From: Desulfobacteraceae bacterium
GTDB lineage: Bacteria > Desulfobacterota > DSM-4660 > Desulfatiglandales > Desulfatiglandaceae
NCBI GenBank assembly: GCA_030613055.1
Contig: JAUWMR010000021.1
Coordinates: 1 to 64,000, forward strand
DNA: 64,000 nucleotides
Direction of reading: 5' to 3'
The translations under genes and the position numbers were made by a program. Of the stretch, positions 44,726 through 53,655 are shown one piece after another; position 1 is the first letter of the stretch, and the number at the start of each line of letters is the position of its first letter. The notes beneath the pieces are model-generated. The model saw only the letters and a list, made by a program, of their open reading frames with translations. It was not told the DNA's origin and made no database searches.

Positions 44726-45379
44726 TCAGGCCTTTCCTGCTTCCACAAGCGAGTCCATATAAACCTTGTAGAATCTCTCATGATCTAAGATAGCCTTTTT
44801 CATGATGGCAGTCAGTTTGTCAAGGTCCTTTTTATTTACCACTAAGTTTGCGCTCATTGCAAAGGCCATCATGTTATCCATGGTCTTAAGATTATCCCCG
44901 ATCAAGGCAAGAAAAATCTGCCTGCGAAGGGACATGGAAAGATGATTTAAAAACTGGAGGACAGGGCTTTGCTTAAGCGCGATGCCATCGAACCCGTCAT
45001 TCAGGATTACCAGGTCAAAGTGATGAAGTCTCATCTTGCCGATTGCCTCCCTCGTATTTTTGGCCCAGACAAATCTATACCCCAGCCCATCAACAGCCTG
45101 CTTTAATCTTTCAGCCTGCTGTTGTTCATTTGCCGTCACAAGGGCCAGTTTTACTCCCTCTTCGTAAAAACCGAGGGCCTCATCATCCCCGTAACTGTAT
45201 GCCTTCTCCCCGGCCCTTCCTGCGGTCGTGGCGGGCTTTTTTAACTTTTCAGGCCCACGCGTGTCTATGGTCAGTTTGTTCTTGCACTTAGGACAACTGA
45301 CAGCCACACGCTGGCCTTTCGGTATTTTTTCATCCGCTATATTGAATTCTGCCCCGCACTTCTTGCAAATGATCTCCAT
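44726..45379 (-). CDS. Zinc-ribbon protein with degenerate receiver-like domain
   Basis: 217 residues. The first 40 residues are an MJ0042-type zinc ribbon (CKKCGAEFNIADEKIPKGQ, CPKCKNKL). After a linker, residues 75-205 look like a response-regulator fold (KLALVTANEQQQAERLKQAV; HHFDLVILNDGF) that lacks the usual phosphoacceptor environment. It lies 21 bp downstream of the PilU-like gene and may regulate twitching or its ATPases. This is inference from position. Confidence 0.75.
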   Translation of the reverse strand: MEIICKKCGAEFNIADEKIPKGQRVAVSCPKCKNKLTIDTRGPEKLKKPATTAGRAGEKAYSYGDDEALGFYEEGVKLALVTANEQQQAERLKQAVDGLGYRFVWAKNTREAIGKMRLHHFDLVILNDGFDGIALKQSPVLQFLNHLSMSLRRQIFLALIGDNLKTMDNMMAFAMSANLVVNKKDLDKLTAIMKKAILDHERFYKVYMDSLVEAGKA

Positions 45380-45400
45380 ACATGGAACTCCCTGAAAAGG

Positions 45401-46576
45401 TTACACGTATTCATCCTTCTTTCCATATTCTGCGTCAAGGCTCAAATCTTCAATGGATGTTGTTTTCTCTCCTCTTTCTGCTTTTGTAATATCAATAAAT
45501 CTCCCCATTATTGCTTTTCTGCTTGCATAACTCATGGCTGTTTCCTCGGTAATGAGACCTTCTTTGAAAAGTTCTGCTATATTCTGCTCAAAGGTCATCA
45601 TGCCGAAGGGTTGACTCCCTTCAACAATATCGTAGAATGTCTTGCCTTCTGACTCACCATTTATAATGGTATCTTTGACCCTCAGATTGGATCCCATAAT
45701 CTCAAAGGCGGCCACACGGTCTCCACCCACCCTGGGCATCAGGCGCTGGCAGGCAACCCAGCGCAAAGTGTCGGCAAGCCTGATCCTTATCTGCTTTTCC
45801 TCATCCTGATCAAACATGCCTACGATCCTGTTGATTGTCTGGCCTGCATCAATGGTATGTATTGTGCTGAGCACAAGATGCCCGGTTTCCGCTGCGGAAA
45901 GACCGATTTCCACCGTCTCCCTGTCTCTCATCTCACCCACCAGGATAACTTTTGGGGCCTGCCTGAGGGCCGCCCTCAGACCGGAGGAAAAGGCATCAAA
46001 ATCCATGCCTAATTCGCGCTGGTTAAAGGTAGCCTTTTTCTGGGAGTGCATATATTCCACGGGATCCTCAAGTGTCACAACATGCACGGACAACTTTTCA
46101 TTGATCTCGTTTAAGACCGCGGCCAGGGATGTGGTTTTTCCACTTCCCGTTGCGCCCGTCACCATGATGATCCCATTCCTCTCCTCGGCCATCTTAAAAA
46201 ATGCATTGGGCAGGTTCAGCTCTTCAACAGTGGGAATCCTTGTTGCTAATTGCCGCATGACAGTAGAGTAATAGCCCTTCTGGGAGAATATATTGACCCT
46301 GAACCGGGCCTTGCCCGCTAACTGGTATGAGGCATCACACGATCCCTCCATAAGCAGTGTCCTGGTCAACCGGCGATCACCGTCGATCAGGTTGAGGGAA
46401 AAAATCTCTGCCTGAAAAGGCGTCAACACATCAATTGGAGGATTGACCGATACCGGCATTAATTGCCCACCGGACTCTACCTGAAAGGGCTTATCTACCG
46501 TGATATTGAGGTCCGAAACATTTTCATGGGACTCTAACATGGTCGTAAGAAGATAGTCTATCTGTTGTTTTCGCAT
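45401..46576 (-). CDS. PilT/PilU-type retraction ATPase
   Basis: 391 residues. Walker A GATGSGKTTSLAAV near 143, the Asp box and Walker B ILVGEMRDRETVEIG, and the His box LSTIHTIDAG are intact. It resembles PilU more than PilT. PilT and PilU hexamers drive type IV pilus retraction. It is 44 bp downstream of the pilT gene. No pilin or pilus assembly gene occurs in the window. Confidence 0.9.
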   Translation of the reverse strand: MRKQQIDYLLTTMLESHENVSDLNITVDKPFQVESGGQLMPVSVNPPIDVLTPFQAEIFSLNLIDGDRRLTRTLLMEGSCDASYQLAGKARFRVNIFSQKGYYSTVMRQLATRIPTVEELNLPNAFFKMAEERNGIIMVTGATGSGKTTSLAAVLNEINEKLSVHVVTLEDPVEYMHSQKKATFNQRELGMDFDAFSSGLRAALRQAPKVILVGEMRDRETVEIGLSAAETGHLVLSTIHTIDAGQTINRIVGMFDQDEEKQIRIRLADTLRWVACQRLMPRVGGDRVAAFEIMGSNLRVKDTIINGESEGKTFYDIVEGSQPFGMMTFEQNIAELFKEGLITEETAMSYASRKAIMGRFIDITKAERGEKTTSIEDLSLDAEYGKKDEYV

Positions 46577-46620
46577 GGCCTCGTCTCCGCACCTAAAGTG
46601 ATGAGAATATAGATTGCCGT

Positions 46621-47721
46621 TTATATTTCCGTAAAATCTTTAGGAGGGTTCTTCATAAAGGGTAAAAACCTGACTTTATCATTTGCCTTGGTGTAAGCAT
46701 CATCCACGCTGATAATTTTTTTGGTCAAAAGATCCATTATGGCATCATCTAAGCTCTGCATTCCATATTTCTTTCCTGTCTGGAGCATTGAAGGTATCTG
46801 GAATGTTTTTCCTTCACGGATAAGGTTCCTGATGGCCGGGTTGGCAATCATAATCTCAAGGGCAGCTATCCGGCCTTTTTTGTCAACACGTTTGAAAAGG
46901 GATTGCGCTACTACAGCCCTGAGACCATCTGAAAGCGTGTTCCTTATCTGTTCCTGCTGGCTTACCGGGAAGACCTCAATGATCCGGTCAACCGTCTTTG
47001 CGGCACTGGAGGTATGAAGCGTACCGAAAACAAGATGGCCTGTGGCTGATGCCTCAATCGCTAACGAAATGGTTTCAAGATCGCGCATTTCCCCCACAAG
47101 AATGATGTCAGGGTCTTCCCTGAGCGCGCCCCTTAGTGCCGCTGAAAAGGACCTGGTGTGGAAACCGACCTCTCTGTGATTTACCACGGCCTTGTCGCTT
47201 TTGTGAACAAATTCAATTGGGTCTTCAATCGTAAGAATATGTTCTTTCCGGGTTATATTGGCCTCGTGAACAATGGCGGCTAAGGTCGTGGACTTCCCGC
47301 TTCCGGTGGGACCGGTAACAAGGACCAGACCCCTCGGCAGCGTGGCTAATCTTTTGACAATCGGCGGCAGGCCTAACTGTTCGCATGTCAGTATGGTTGA
47401 CGGTATTTCCCTGAACACAGCACCTATACCGTATTTCTGCTGGAAAAAATTAGCCCTGTACCGGGCCAGTCCGGGGATCTCATAAGCAAAATCAACGTCC
47501 CCTGTCTCTTCAAACACCTTGATCTTGTCCTCTGTGGCAATTTCATAGAGCATTTTCTTCAGGCCATCATTGTCAAGGTCCTTGTATTTTACCCTTTCCA
47601 GGTCACCCTGTATCCGCAGGATAGGTTGCTGGCCCGCTATCAGGTGCAGGTCAGAAGCTCCCTGCTCATTCATAAGCTTAAAAAAAGCGTCTATCTGTGC
47701 CATATTAAGCCCTCCTGACAC
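46621..47721 (-). CDS. pilT: Type IV pilus retraction ATPase PilT
   Basis: 366 residues. Walker A GPTGSGKSTTLAAI, TIEDPIEFVH, ILVGEMRDLETISLAIEASATGHLVFGTLHTSSA and the C-terminal segment are standard PilT. The start is at ATG 47721 or the ATG six codons later (MAQIDAFFKLMNEQGASDLHL). First of a four-gene minus-strand run with PilU-like, zinc-ribbon and hypothetical genes. Confidence 0.93.
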   Translation of the reverse strand: MSGGLNMAQIDAFFKLMNEQGASDLHLIAGQQPILRIQGDLERVKYKDLDNDGLKKMLYEIATEDKIKVFEETGDVDFAYEIPGLARYRANFFQQKYGIGAVFREIPSTILTCEQLGLPPIVKRLATLPRGLVLVTGPTGSGKSTTLAAIVHEANITRKEHILTIEDPIEFVHKSDKAVVNHREVGFHTRSFSAALRGALREDPDIILVGEMRDLETISLAIEASATGHLVFGTLHTSSAAKTVDRIIEVFPVSQQEQIRNTLSDGLRAVVAQSLFKRVDKKGRIAALEIMIANPAIRNLIREGKTFQIPSMLQTGKKYGMQSLDDAIMDLLTKKIISVDDAYTKANDKVRFLPFMKNPPKDFTEI

Positions 47722-47729
47722 ATTCGAAA

Positions 47730-47770
47730 AGTAAAGAATCCACGCCCATCAAAGATCCCGCTATGCGGGG
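47730..47770 (+). repeat. 41-bp dispersed repeat, copy 2
   Basis: One base differs from 37824-37864. It lies just upstream of pilT on the opposite strand and ends with the CCCGC-TAT-GCGGG hairpin. Confidence 0.85.
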
Positions 47771-48428
47771 GAGGACATGAATTTCTATAGTGATTAAACC
47801 CAAACGAAACCCAAATGTCCTGATACCCTTAGACGACTGCTATCCATTCATAAACGAAAAACAGGCATTTGTGAATAGACATTAGTTTTACATTTCCAGA
47901 AAAAGAATTTGGAGTGTTTTCCAGATCAGAGAGAGTATAGCAAGGCACGGTTAGCAATTATTCCAAAGACTTTTTCTTAAAAATCATATTATACACAGGA
48001 GCGGGCCTTGTTCAACCTTTAAATTAAGCCCAGGCCCCAAAGATCAATTACCATGACATAAAACTGTAAGAAAATATCGTATTTGTTCACGGGGGTCGGG
48101 GATCAGGGCTCAGCAGCGCTTTCACAACTTGCTTAAGTATGCCGGAAGCCCTAAGGACAACCGTTGTCTTTCCGTAATTCATTGAAATGTTAGTCTTTCC
48201 CTGTTCCCTGGACCCTGAACCCTGTGAACTGTTACAAAATATCTATACTTATGGTTTATTTTTCTTTCTGGGTTGAGGGCTTTTTCGCGCCTCATGGTTT
48301 CTGTTGACAACGGGCATGCCATTGGCTAAAGTCCAATGAAATATGGCCTCGTGTAAGGCGATCCTTAATAACAGTGGACGCCTATACAACGAAAAGCTCT
48401 TTTAAATATTGCATTTGCATAATTTCTT

Positions 48429-48592
48429 CAGGTGGCACCGCCTGGATCTCTCGGCACGGAGACCGGGACGGTCATAAAACGCCGGAGACCTTTTGATAAA
48501 AAAAGCCGGGTTTGCTTTTACTTATCAAACAAGATAAGGTTTGAAAGTTTATTAGTTAAGGTCCTTTGGTTCCGCCGGAGGGCTTTTTTTTT
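48429..48592 (+). promoter_or_regulatory. Candidate structured leader of panB with T-box-like motif
   Basis: GGTGGCACCGCC at 48431-48442 resembles the T-box core (GGGTGGNACCGCG) that pairs with uncharged tRNA. It is followed by GC-rich hairpins (GACCGGGACGGTC near 48462) and by an intrinsic terminator 117 bp before panB. I could not find a convincing stem I or specifier loop upstream, so the T-box call is weak. An alternative is a plain terminator plus unrelated GC-rich repeat. Confidence 0.25.
48563..48592 (+). terminator. Intrinsic terminator-like hairpin upstream of panB
   Basis: CCTTTGG (48563-48569), loop TTCCG, and CCGGAGG (48575-48581) pair with two G-U pairs; GC and nine T follow. 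It points along the plus strand. Since no plus-strand gene ends nearby, it may be a leader attenuator of panB. Confidence 0.6.
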
Positions 48593-48708
48593 CAAACACC
48601 GAATGTCTAATTTTCGTGCAAACAATATATTATAGAGTTATTACAACAACTTAGCTACTCAACCACTTAACGAGGTCTAAAGAAAGGGATTTAGACAAGG
48701 AGGGCCAG

Positions 48709-49542
48709 ATGGACAGAAAAAAAGTCACTATCGCTGATTTGCAGGAGAAGAAGAAAACCGGGGAAAAAATCACAATGATGACGGCCTATGACTATACAAC
48801 GGGCATCCTGGTTGATCAGGCCGAAATTGACACCATACTGGTAGGTGATTCATTAGGGATGGTTATGTTAGGCTATGATTCCACGGTCCCTGTGACCATG
48901 GATGACATGATCCATCACTGCAAGGCGGTGTGCAGGGGGGCTAAATACAGCTTCATAATTGGCGACATGCCTTTTATGTCTTACCAGGTCAGTATCGAAA
49001 AGGCGGTGGAAAATGCGGGTCGTTTCATAAAGAAAGCCGGGTGCGACAGCGTAAAGCTCGAAGGCGGAAGCGAAATGGCGCATGTGGTCAAGGCTATCGT
49101 GGATGCGGGCGTTCCGGTCTGTGCCCACATCGGGCTCACGCCTCAAACCGCCACAAAACTGAGCGGATTCAAGGTCCAGGGCAAAGATGCCGAAAGCGCC
49201 AAAGAACTGCTGAAATCCGCAAGGGATCTGGAGGAGGCAGGGGCCTTCTGCATTGTAATGGAGTGCATACCTGACCTGTTGGCGGCGAAAATTACAAGAG
49301 AGCTTAATATCCCGACCATTGGCATTGGCGCAGGCAAGGACTGCGACGGTCAGGTCCTGGTTTATCACGATCTTGTGGGTCTTTTCGAACGCTTCACGCC
49401 TAAATTTGTAAAACAGTACATCAATCTCGCGCCCATGATAAGAGAGGCACTCATCCAATTCAGGGAAGACGTCGAAACAGGGGCCTTTCCAGGACCTGAA
49501 CACAGTTTTGCCATGAAAGAGGAAGAGGCGAAGAAGCTGTAG
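48709..49542 (+). CDS. panB: Ketopantoate hydroxymethyltransferase
   Basis: 277 residues. TAYDYTTGILVDQAEIDTILVGDSLGMV, CKAVCRGA, KLEGG and IGIGAGKDCDGQVLV are the standard PanB blocks with the Mg-binding Asp and Glu residues. It adds a hydroxymethyl group from methylene-tetrahydrofolate to 2-ketoisovalerate, the first step of pantothenate synthesis. AAGGAGGGCCAG precedes ATG. panE follows after 33 bp, giving a two-step operon. Confidence 0.96.
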   Translation: MDRKKVTIADLQEKKKTGEKITMMTAYDYTTGILVDQAEIDTILVGDSLGMVMLGYDSTVPVTMDDMIHHCKAVCRGAKYSFIIGDMPFMSYQVSIEKAVENAGRFIKKAGCDSVKLEGGSEMAHVVKAIVDAGVPVCAHIGLTPQTATKLSGFKVQGKDAESAKELLKSARDLEEAGAFCIVMECIPDLLAAKITRELNIPTIGIGAGKDCDGQVLVYHDLVGLFERFTPKFVKQYINLAPMIREALIQFREDVETGAFPGPEHSFAMKEEEAKKL

Positions 49543-49575
49543 AAATAATCAGATTGAGCGAACCGGAGAAAAGCA

Positions 49576-50520
49576 ATGCACTTCTTAATAGTAGGTCCTG
49601 GAGCTATGGGCTGCCTTTTTGCGGCACGGCTGAAAACGGCGGGCAACAAGGTCACCCTGCTTGATTACAGGCAGGACAGGGCCGAATTTCTTGAAAAGCA
49701 CGGGATCAACGTGGAAGGCGTCACAGGTGAATACAGGGTCCATGTGCCCGCGGTTACGAAAAATGTTCCCGGAAGACTTGATGTGGCTCTTATTTGCGTC
49801 AAGGCAAACCAGACCAGAACGGCAGCAGAGGGCGTCAGAAACTTGATCGGTTCTGAACCACTCATCCTTACTGTTCAAAATGGTCTGGGAAATGTGGAGA
49901 TACTCGAGGAAATATTAGGAAGAGACAGGGTTTTGGGCGGTGTTACCGCTGAAGGGGCCACGCTTTTGGACACAGGCCATGTCAGGCATGCAGGGCAGGG
50001 TGAGACGATCATCGGTTCTGAAGGGCCGCCTGAAGGCCCTGTGTCTGAGATCGCTTCCGCTTTTAATGCGGCAGGTTTTGATACAAGGACCGTAGACAAT
50101 ATTAGTGACCTTATCTGGGGCAAGCTGATTATCAATGTGGGCATAAATGCGTTGACGGCCATAACCAGACTCAAAAACGGCAGGCTGCCGGAGATAAAAG
50201 GCACGAAATCGGTCCTGAAGGAGGCGGTCAGGGAGGCAGTGACCGTAACGCAATCAAAAGGTATTCGTCTCCCTTATCCAGACCCACTTGAACGCGTTCT
50301 TGAAGTGTGCAGGGCCACGGCCGGAAATATTGCTTCCATGCTCCAGGACGTTTTGAACCAGAGGTGTACCGAGATCGCGTATATAAACGGCGCGATTGTC
50401 CGTGAAGGTGAGGCCCTGGGAATCCCCACCCCTGTCAACCGGACCCTGACCAGTATTGTGCAGGCCCTCCAGGAGACATACGACGATCAATTAGCAAACA
50501 TTAATTCCAAAACAATTTGA
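49576..50520 (+). CDS. panE: 2-Dehydropantoate 2-reductase
   Basis: 314 residues. The NADP-binding GPGAMGCLFAARL at the N-terminus, CVKANQT and TVQNGLGN segments, and the catalytic-lysine region IWGKLIINVGINALTAI are as in PanE. It reduces ketopantoate to pantoate. Directly downstream of panB; panC is not in the window. elbB starts 58 bp further on. Confidence 0.94.
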   Translation: MHFLIVGPGAMGCLFAARLKTAGNKVTLLDYRQDRAEFLEKHGINVEGVTGEYRVHVPAVTKNVPGRLDVALICVKANQTRTAAEGVRNLIGSEPLILTVQNGLGNVEILEEILGRDRVLGGVTAEGATLLDTGHVRHAGQGETIIGSEGPPEGPVSEIASAFNAAGFDTRTVDNISDLIWGKLIINVGINALTAITRLKNGRLPEIKGTKSVLKEAVREAVTVTQSKGIRLPYPDPLERVLEVCRATAGNIASMLQDVLNQRCTEIAYINGAIVREGEALGIPTPVNRTLTSIVQALQETYDDQLANINSKTI

Positions 50521-50578
50521 CATGGTGGACGGGAAAGGTAAACAGGAAGAGAGAGATAACAAAGGCGAGGAGGACATG

Positions 50579-51238
50579 ATGGCAAAAATTGGTGTACTGC
50601 TTTCTGGCTGTGGTGTGTATGATGGATCTGAAATCCACGAGGCGGTATTGACACTTTTAGCGTTAGACAGGTCAGGGGCTGAAATCATCTGCATGGCGCC
50701 TGACATTGACCAATACCACGTTATAAACCACATCACCCAGGAGGTTGCTGAGGAGAAGAGAAATGTCCTTGTTGAATCCGCCCGCATTGCCCGGGGCGAA
50801 ATTAAGGACTTAAAGGACGTGAACGCATCGGACCTTGACGGCCTGATAATACCCGGCGGATTTGGAGCGGCCAAGAACCTGAGCGATTTTGCAGTGAAGG
50901 GCCCTGAGGCTGTCGTTTTCCCGGAGGTAAAGCGGCTTCTTAATGAGATGGTCGAATCAAAAAAACCCATAGGAGCTATATGTATTGCTCCTGCCACACT
51001 GACAAAAGCACTTTCGAACAAGAATCCCGAAGTCACAATCGGAAATGATCAGGCGACAGCCTCGGCTATCGAGGCCATGGGCGGGCGGCATAAGACCTGC
51101 ACGGTGGATATGATTCACTTTGATGACAGAAACAAAATCGTGACCACGCCCGCCTACATGCTTGGACCGGGCATAAAGGATGTTGCACTGGGTATCGAGA
51201 AACTGGTAGACAGGATTCTGGAACTGGCAGGCCAATGA
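50579..51238 (+). CDS. elbB: ElbB-like class I glutamine amidotransferase-fold protein
   Basis: 219 residues from ATG 50579, which AGGAGG precedes by 5 bp; longer in-frame starts exist. GVLLSGCGVYDGSEIHEAV, LDGLIIPGGFGAAKNLSDFA and GAICIAPATL (with the nucleophile-elbow cysteine) match ElbB/YhbL. E. coli ElbB is a weak glyoxalase of unclear purpose. Could be co-transcribed with panBE. Confidence 0.9.
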   Translation: MAKIGVLLSGCGVYDGSEIHEAVLTLLALDRSGAEIICMAPDIDQYHVINHITQEVAEEKRNVLVESARIARGEIKDLKDVNASDLDGLIIPGGFGAAKNLSDFAVKGPEAVVFPEVKRLLNEMVESKKPIGAICIAPATLTKALSNKNPEVTIGNDQATASAIEAMGGRHKTCTVDMIHFDDRNKIVTTPAYMLGPGIKDVALGIEKLVDRILELAGQ

Positions 51239-51287
51239 TTGATGATTTGTGGATCAAATGCTTTTTTCAAATCATCAATCTTCAATC

Positions 51288-51614
51288 GTAATAGTTTAGC
51301 GCTTTGAAAACAGTACCGGGACATGGGGATCTCTTTTTTATAAGCCACATCACAAATTCACCTAATGCTAACAACACGCCCCCCCACCGGGGCGTAGGCC
51401 CTATGGGCCGGAGGCTGGGCTTTGACCATGGGCTCGGAAAAGGCAGTGATGGCGGCCTTAATGATGAAGATTTCTACATGGGGCTGTCCGTTGCTTGAAT
51501 TTCAGGTCCTAACTGCCGTGCCATGTAATGATGTAAGCATATGCGGCTTATAAAAAAGAGACCCCCATGCCCCTATAATCCATGATCGATATTTTCAAAG
51601 CGCTAAACTGTTAC
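51288..51614 (+). mobile_element. 0.33-kb non-autonomous element with inverted ends and 8-bp target duplication, copy A
   Basis: The ends 51288-51310 and 51592-51614 are inverted copies with one mismatch (23 bp, GTAATAGTTTAGCGCTTTG...). The repeat extends inward through an ACATGGGG.../...CCCCCATG part and an AAAAAAGAG/CTCTTTTTT part. CTTCAATC stands directly on both sides (51280-51287 and 51615-51622), an 8-bp target duplication. The interior is GC-rich and palindromic around the ACACGCCCCCCCACCGGGGC segment. No transposase is encoded, so it must be moved by an enzyme elsewhere. Confidence 0.9.
51304..51498 (+). CDS. Conserved 64-codon open frame inside element copy A
   Basis: The frame begins MKTVPGHGDLFF and contains TPPHRGVGPMGRRLGFDH. 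Copy B (57777 to 57559, minus strand) keeps the same frame open with an 8-residue net insertion, and both end MGLSVA. It overlaps the left terminal repeat, so it may be an accidental frame kept by recent common descent of the two copies. No ribosome site or known domain. Confidence 0.2.
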   Translation: MKTVPGHGDLFFISHITNSPNANNTPPHRGVGPMGRRLGFDHGLGKGSDGGLNDEDFYMGLSVA

Positions 51615-51638
51615 CTTCAATCAAAAATCGTCAATTGA

Positions 51639-53024
51639 TCAGGGGAATATTTTACCAGGATTCAGGATTCCCTTCGGATCAAACAAATTCTTGATCTTTT
51701 TCATCCATACCAGGCTTTTCCCGTGCTCGGCTTCCATGAATTTTCGTTTTCCAATACCAACGCCATGCTCGCCCGTGGCCGTTCCGCCCATTGCAAGGGC
51801 CTTTGATACAATACGTTCATTGACCTCATCTATGATGCGCCATTCTTTATCATCTCCGGTTTTTCCCATAAACAACAGGTGCAGGTTGCCGTCCCCTGCG
51901 TGACTGAAGGTATATCCCGGTATTCCTGATCTTTCGGCTTCCTGTCTGGCCATGGATATAATTTCGGGATAGCCGGAAATAGGAACGGCCGCGTCAATAA
52001 CGATGTGGGAACGACCCGGGTGATTTCGTTTTATCATTTCCGCTAACTCATGCCGGGCCTTTAGAAGATCATCCCGCTCCTTTCTTCCGATACCTGACCT
52101 GAATTCCAGACAGCCCGCAGCGCCACAAATACCGTTGACCATCTCCATGACTTCTTCCAGCTGTTTCCTGGTGGCTCCGTGAAATTCCATAATGATCGAG
52201 GGTGAAACCTTAAGACCCAAATTCTTTTCTTTGTTGATGATCGTTATACATTCAGGAGCCAGTAGTTCCAGTGACGCCGGATCAAGGCCAGACCTGATGA
52301 TTTCAAATACCGCATTGCCGGCGGCCTCCACGCTGGAAAAATTTGCTATAGCCGCGGAAAACTCCTCGGAAAGCCCCCTCAAGCGAACCGTTGCTTCCAC
52401 AACTATCCCGAGTGTTCCCTCTGACCCGACAAATAGATTGATCAGATCATACCCTGAAGAGGTCTTTGAAGAGCGTGTTCCTGTCTCTATTATCTCACCA
52501 CTTGCCAGGACAACGCATATTCTGAGTAGATTGGCCCTGGTAGAGCCGTAGCGGACGGTCCTTGTTCCGCTTGCATTATTTGCGATCATTCCGCCAATGG
52601 TGGCACGGGCTCCGGGATCAGGAGGGAAAAAAAGGCCTTTATGCCGCAACTTTTCATTGAGATCCTGGTATACGACGCCCGGTTCTACATCTGCCTGAAA
52701 ATCCGCCTCCCTGATATTAATGATCCGGTTCATCAGCTCAAAATCAAGTACTACTCCCTTGCATACCGGGATTGGATTGCCTTCCAGGCTTGTCCCTGAA
52801 CCCCATCCCGTGATTGGAATAAGATTCAGGTTCGCGTATTTTAGTATCTCAGATACCTCGGTCCTGCTAACAGGCCAGATTACTGCCTCCGGCCGTATGG
52901 AAGGATGCTGGGATTGATCTTTCGCATGAAGTTCAAGGTTTGATTCCCCGGTTGAAAACCGTTCAGGCCCCACTATGGCTTCAAGGTCTTGAATATGTCT
53001 TTTCGTCAGGCTGTTGTAATTCAT
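51639..53024 (-). CDS. FAD-linked oxidase, GlcD/D-lactate dehydrogenase type
   Basis: 461 residues. The PCMH-type FAD domain has PITGWGSGTSLEGNP and PGARATIGGMIANNASGTRTVRYGS; the C-terminal cap ends with GEHGVGIGKRKFM and PKGILNPGKIF. Members oxidise D-2-hydroxy acids such as glycolate or D-lactate. No iron-sulfur partner (GlcF type) is adjacent. It is separated from element copy A by only 24 bp. Confidence 0.9.
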   Translation of the reverse strand: MNYNSLTKRHIQDLEAIVGPERFSTGESNLELHAKDQSQHPSIRPEAVIWPVSRTEVSEILKYANLNLIPITGWGSGTSLEGNPIPVCKGVVLDFELMNRIINIREADFQADVEPGVVYQDLNEKLRHKGLFFPPDPGARATIGGMIANNASGTRTVRYGSTRANLLRICVVLASGEIIETGTRSSKTSSGYDLINLFVGSEGTLGIVVEATVRLRGLSEEFSAAIANFSSVEAAGNAVFEIIRSGLDPASLELLAPECITIINKEKNLGLKVSPSIIMEFHGATRKQLEEVMEMVNGICGAAGCLEFRSGIGRKERDDLLKARHELAEMIKRNHPGRSHIVIDAAVPISGYPEIISMARQEAERSGIPGYTFSHAGDGNLHLLFMGKTGDDKEWRIIDEVNERIVSKALAMGGTATGEHGVGIGKRKFMEAEHGKSLVWMKKIKNLFDPKGILNPGKIFP

Positions 53025-53354
53025 TGGGAGGTTTCCTTTCTTATCAAAGTTAATAAATTCGTAAAAAGCTGATAAAATTATGTGTTCAGTACGGGGGCAG
53101 TCTCTTTGCTAAAGATATACGCAATATCTTTTTGCCAGACAACAAATTTCTTTGCAAGGGTTTATATAGTGCCTGAATATGTGAACGCCTACGGTCTGTT
53201 TTAGTGCTTTTTAAGCAGGCCTTTTTGTGATAGACTGTTTTAAAAGTTACAACTTAACCCAATCTTTATATTTTTTCTTTAAAGGACGTCTTGTGGGTTC
53301 TCGAGGATAAACACCCACAAAGATGATCCCTGATGAAGTAAAGGAGGGATAGAT
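53025..53354. other. Divergent spacer with two hairpins
   Basis: Lies between the FAD-linked oxidase (minus) and the ABM gene (plus). AAAGATAT/ATATCTTT at 53111-53131 is a short palindrome. TTGTGGGT (53291-53298) and ACCCACAA (53313-53320) form a perfect 8-bp stem in the ABM leader. Near 53180 TGTGAACGCCTACGGT resembles a segment near 44430. No gene seen. Confidence 0.45.
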
Positions 53355-53642
53355 ATGGCGGTAAAAATTGTAATTAGAAGAAAAGTGCCCGGGAAAAAGG
53401 AGAAAGAATTGCTCCCTCTGCTAATTCAACTGAGGGCACTTGCTACGGCACAGCCTGGTTATATCTCCGGCGAAACCCTGAGAAACATGGATAACCCGGA
53501 GGAATACTTAGTCATCAGCACGTGGAAATCCGTGGAAAACTGGGAGGCATGGGTTTCAGCCAGAAAAAGGGCGGTGGTCCAGGAAAAAATCGACAGGATA
53601 TTGGAGGCCAAGACCGAATACAGCATTTACCTGTATGAATAA
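53355..53642 (+). CDS. Antibiotic biosynthesis monooxygenase-domain protein
   Basis: 95 residues of the ABM ferredoxin-like fold: LIQLRALATAQPGYISGETLRN, EYLVISTWKSVENWEAWVSA and the short C-terminal strand. Such small proteins can degrade haem or act as oxygenases, but many have unknown roles. AAAGGAGGGATAGAT precedes ATG. An HD-domain gene follows 13 bp after its stop. Confidence 0.85.
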   Translation: MAVKIVIRRKVPGKKEKELLPLLIQLRALATAQPGYISGETLRNMDNPEEYLVISTWKSVENWEAWVSARKRAVVQEKIDRILEAKTEYSIYLYE

Positions 53643-53655
53643 TGGGGGAAATACT

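Larger units (their letters stand above)
47771..48708. other. Large spacer between pilT and panB
   Basis: About 0.94 kb without a credible gene. It holds low-complexity CCCTG-rich text near 48195 (TCCCTGTTCCCTGGACCCTG), a structured GC-rich stretch from 48430 and a terminator-like hairpin at 48563. The open frame from 48432 crosses that hairpin and is unlikely to be coding. Confidence 0.5.

Noticed and set aside
48432-48635. Possible small gene upstream of panB
   Set aside because: It crosses a terminator-like hairpin and has no ribosome site or family similarity; composition looks like structured leader RNA.
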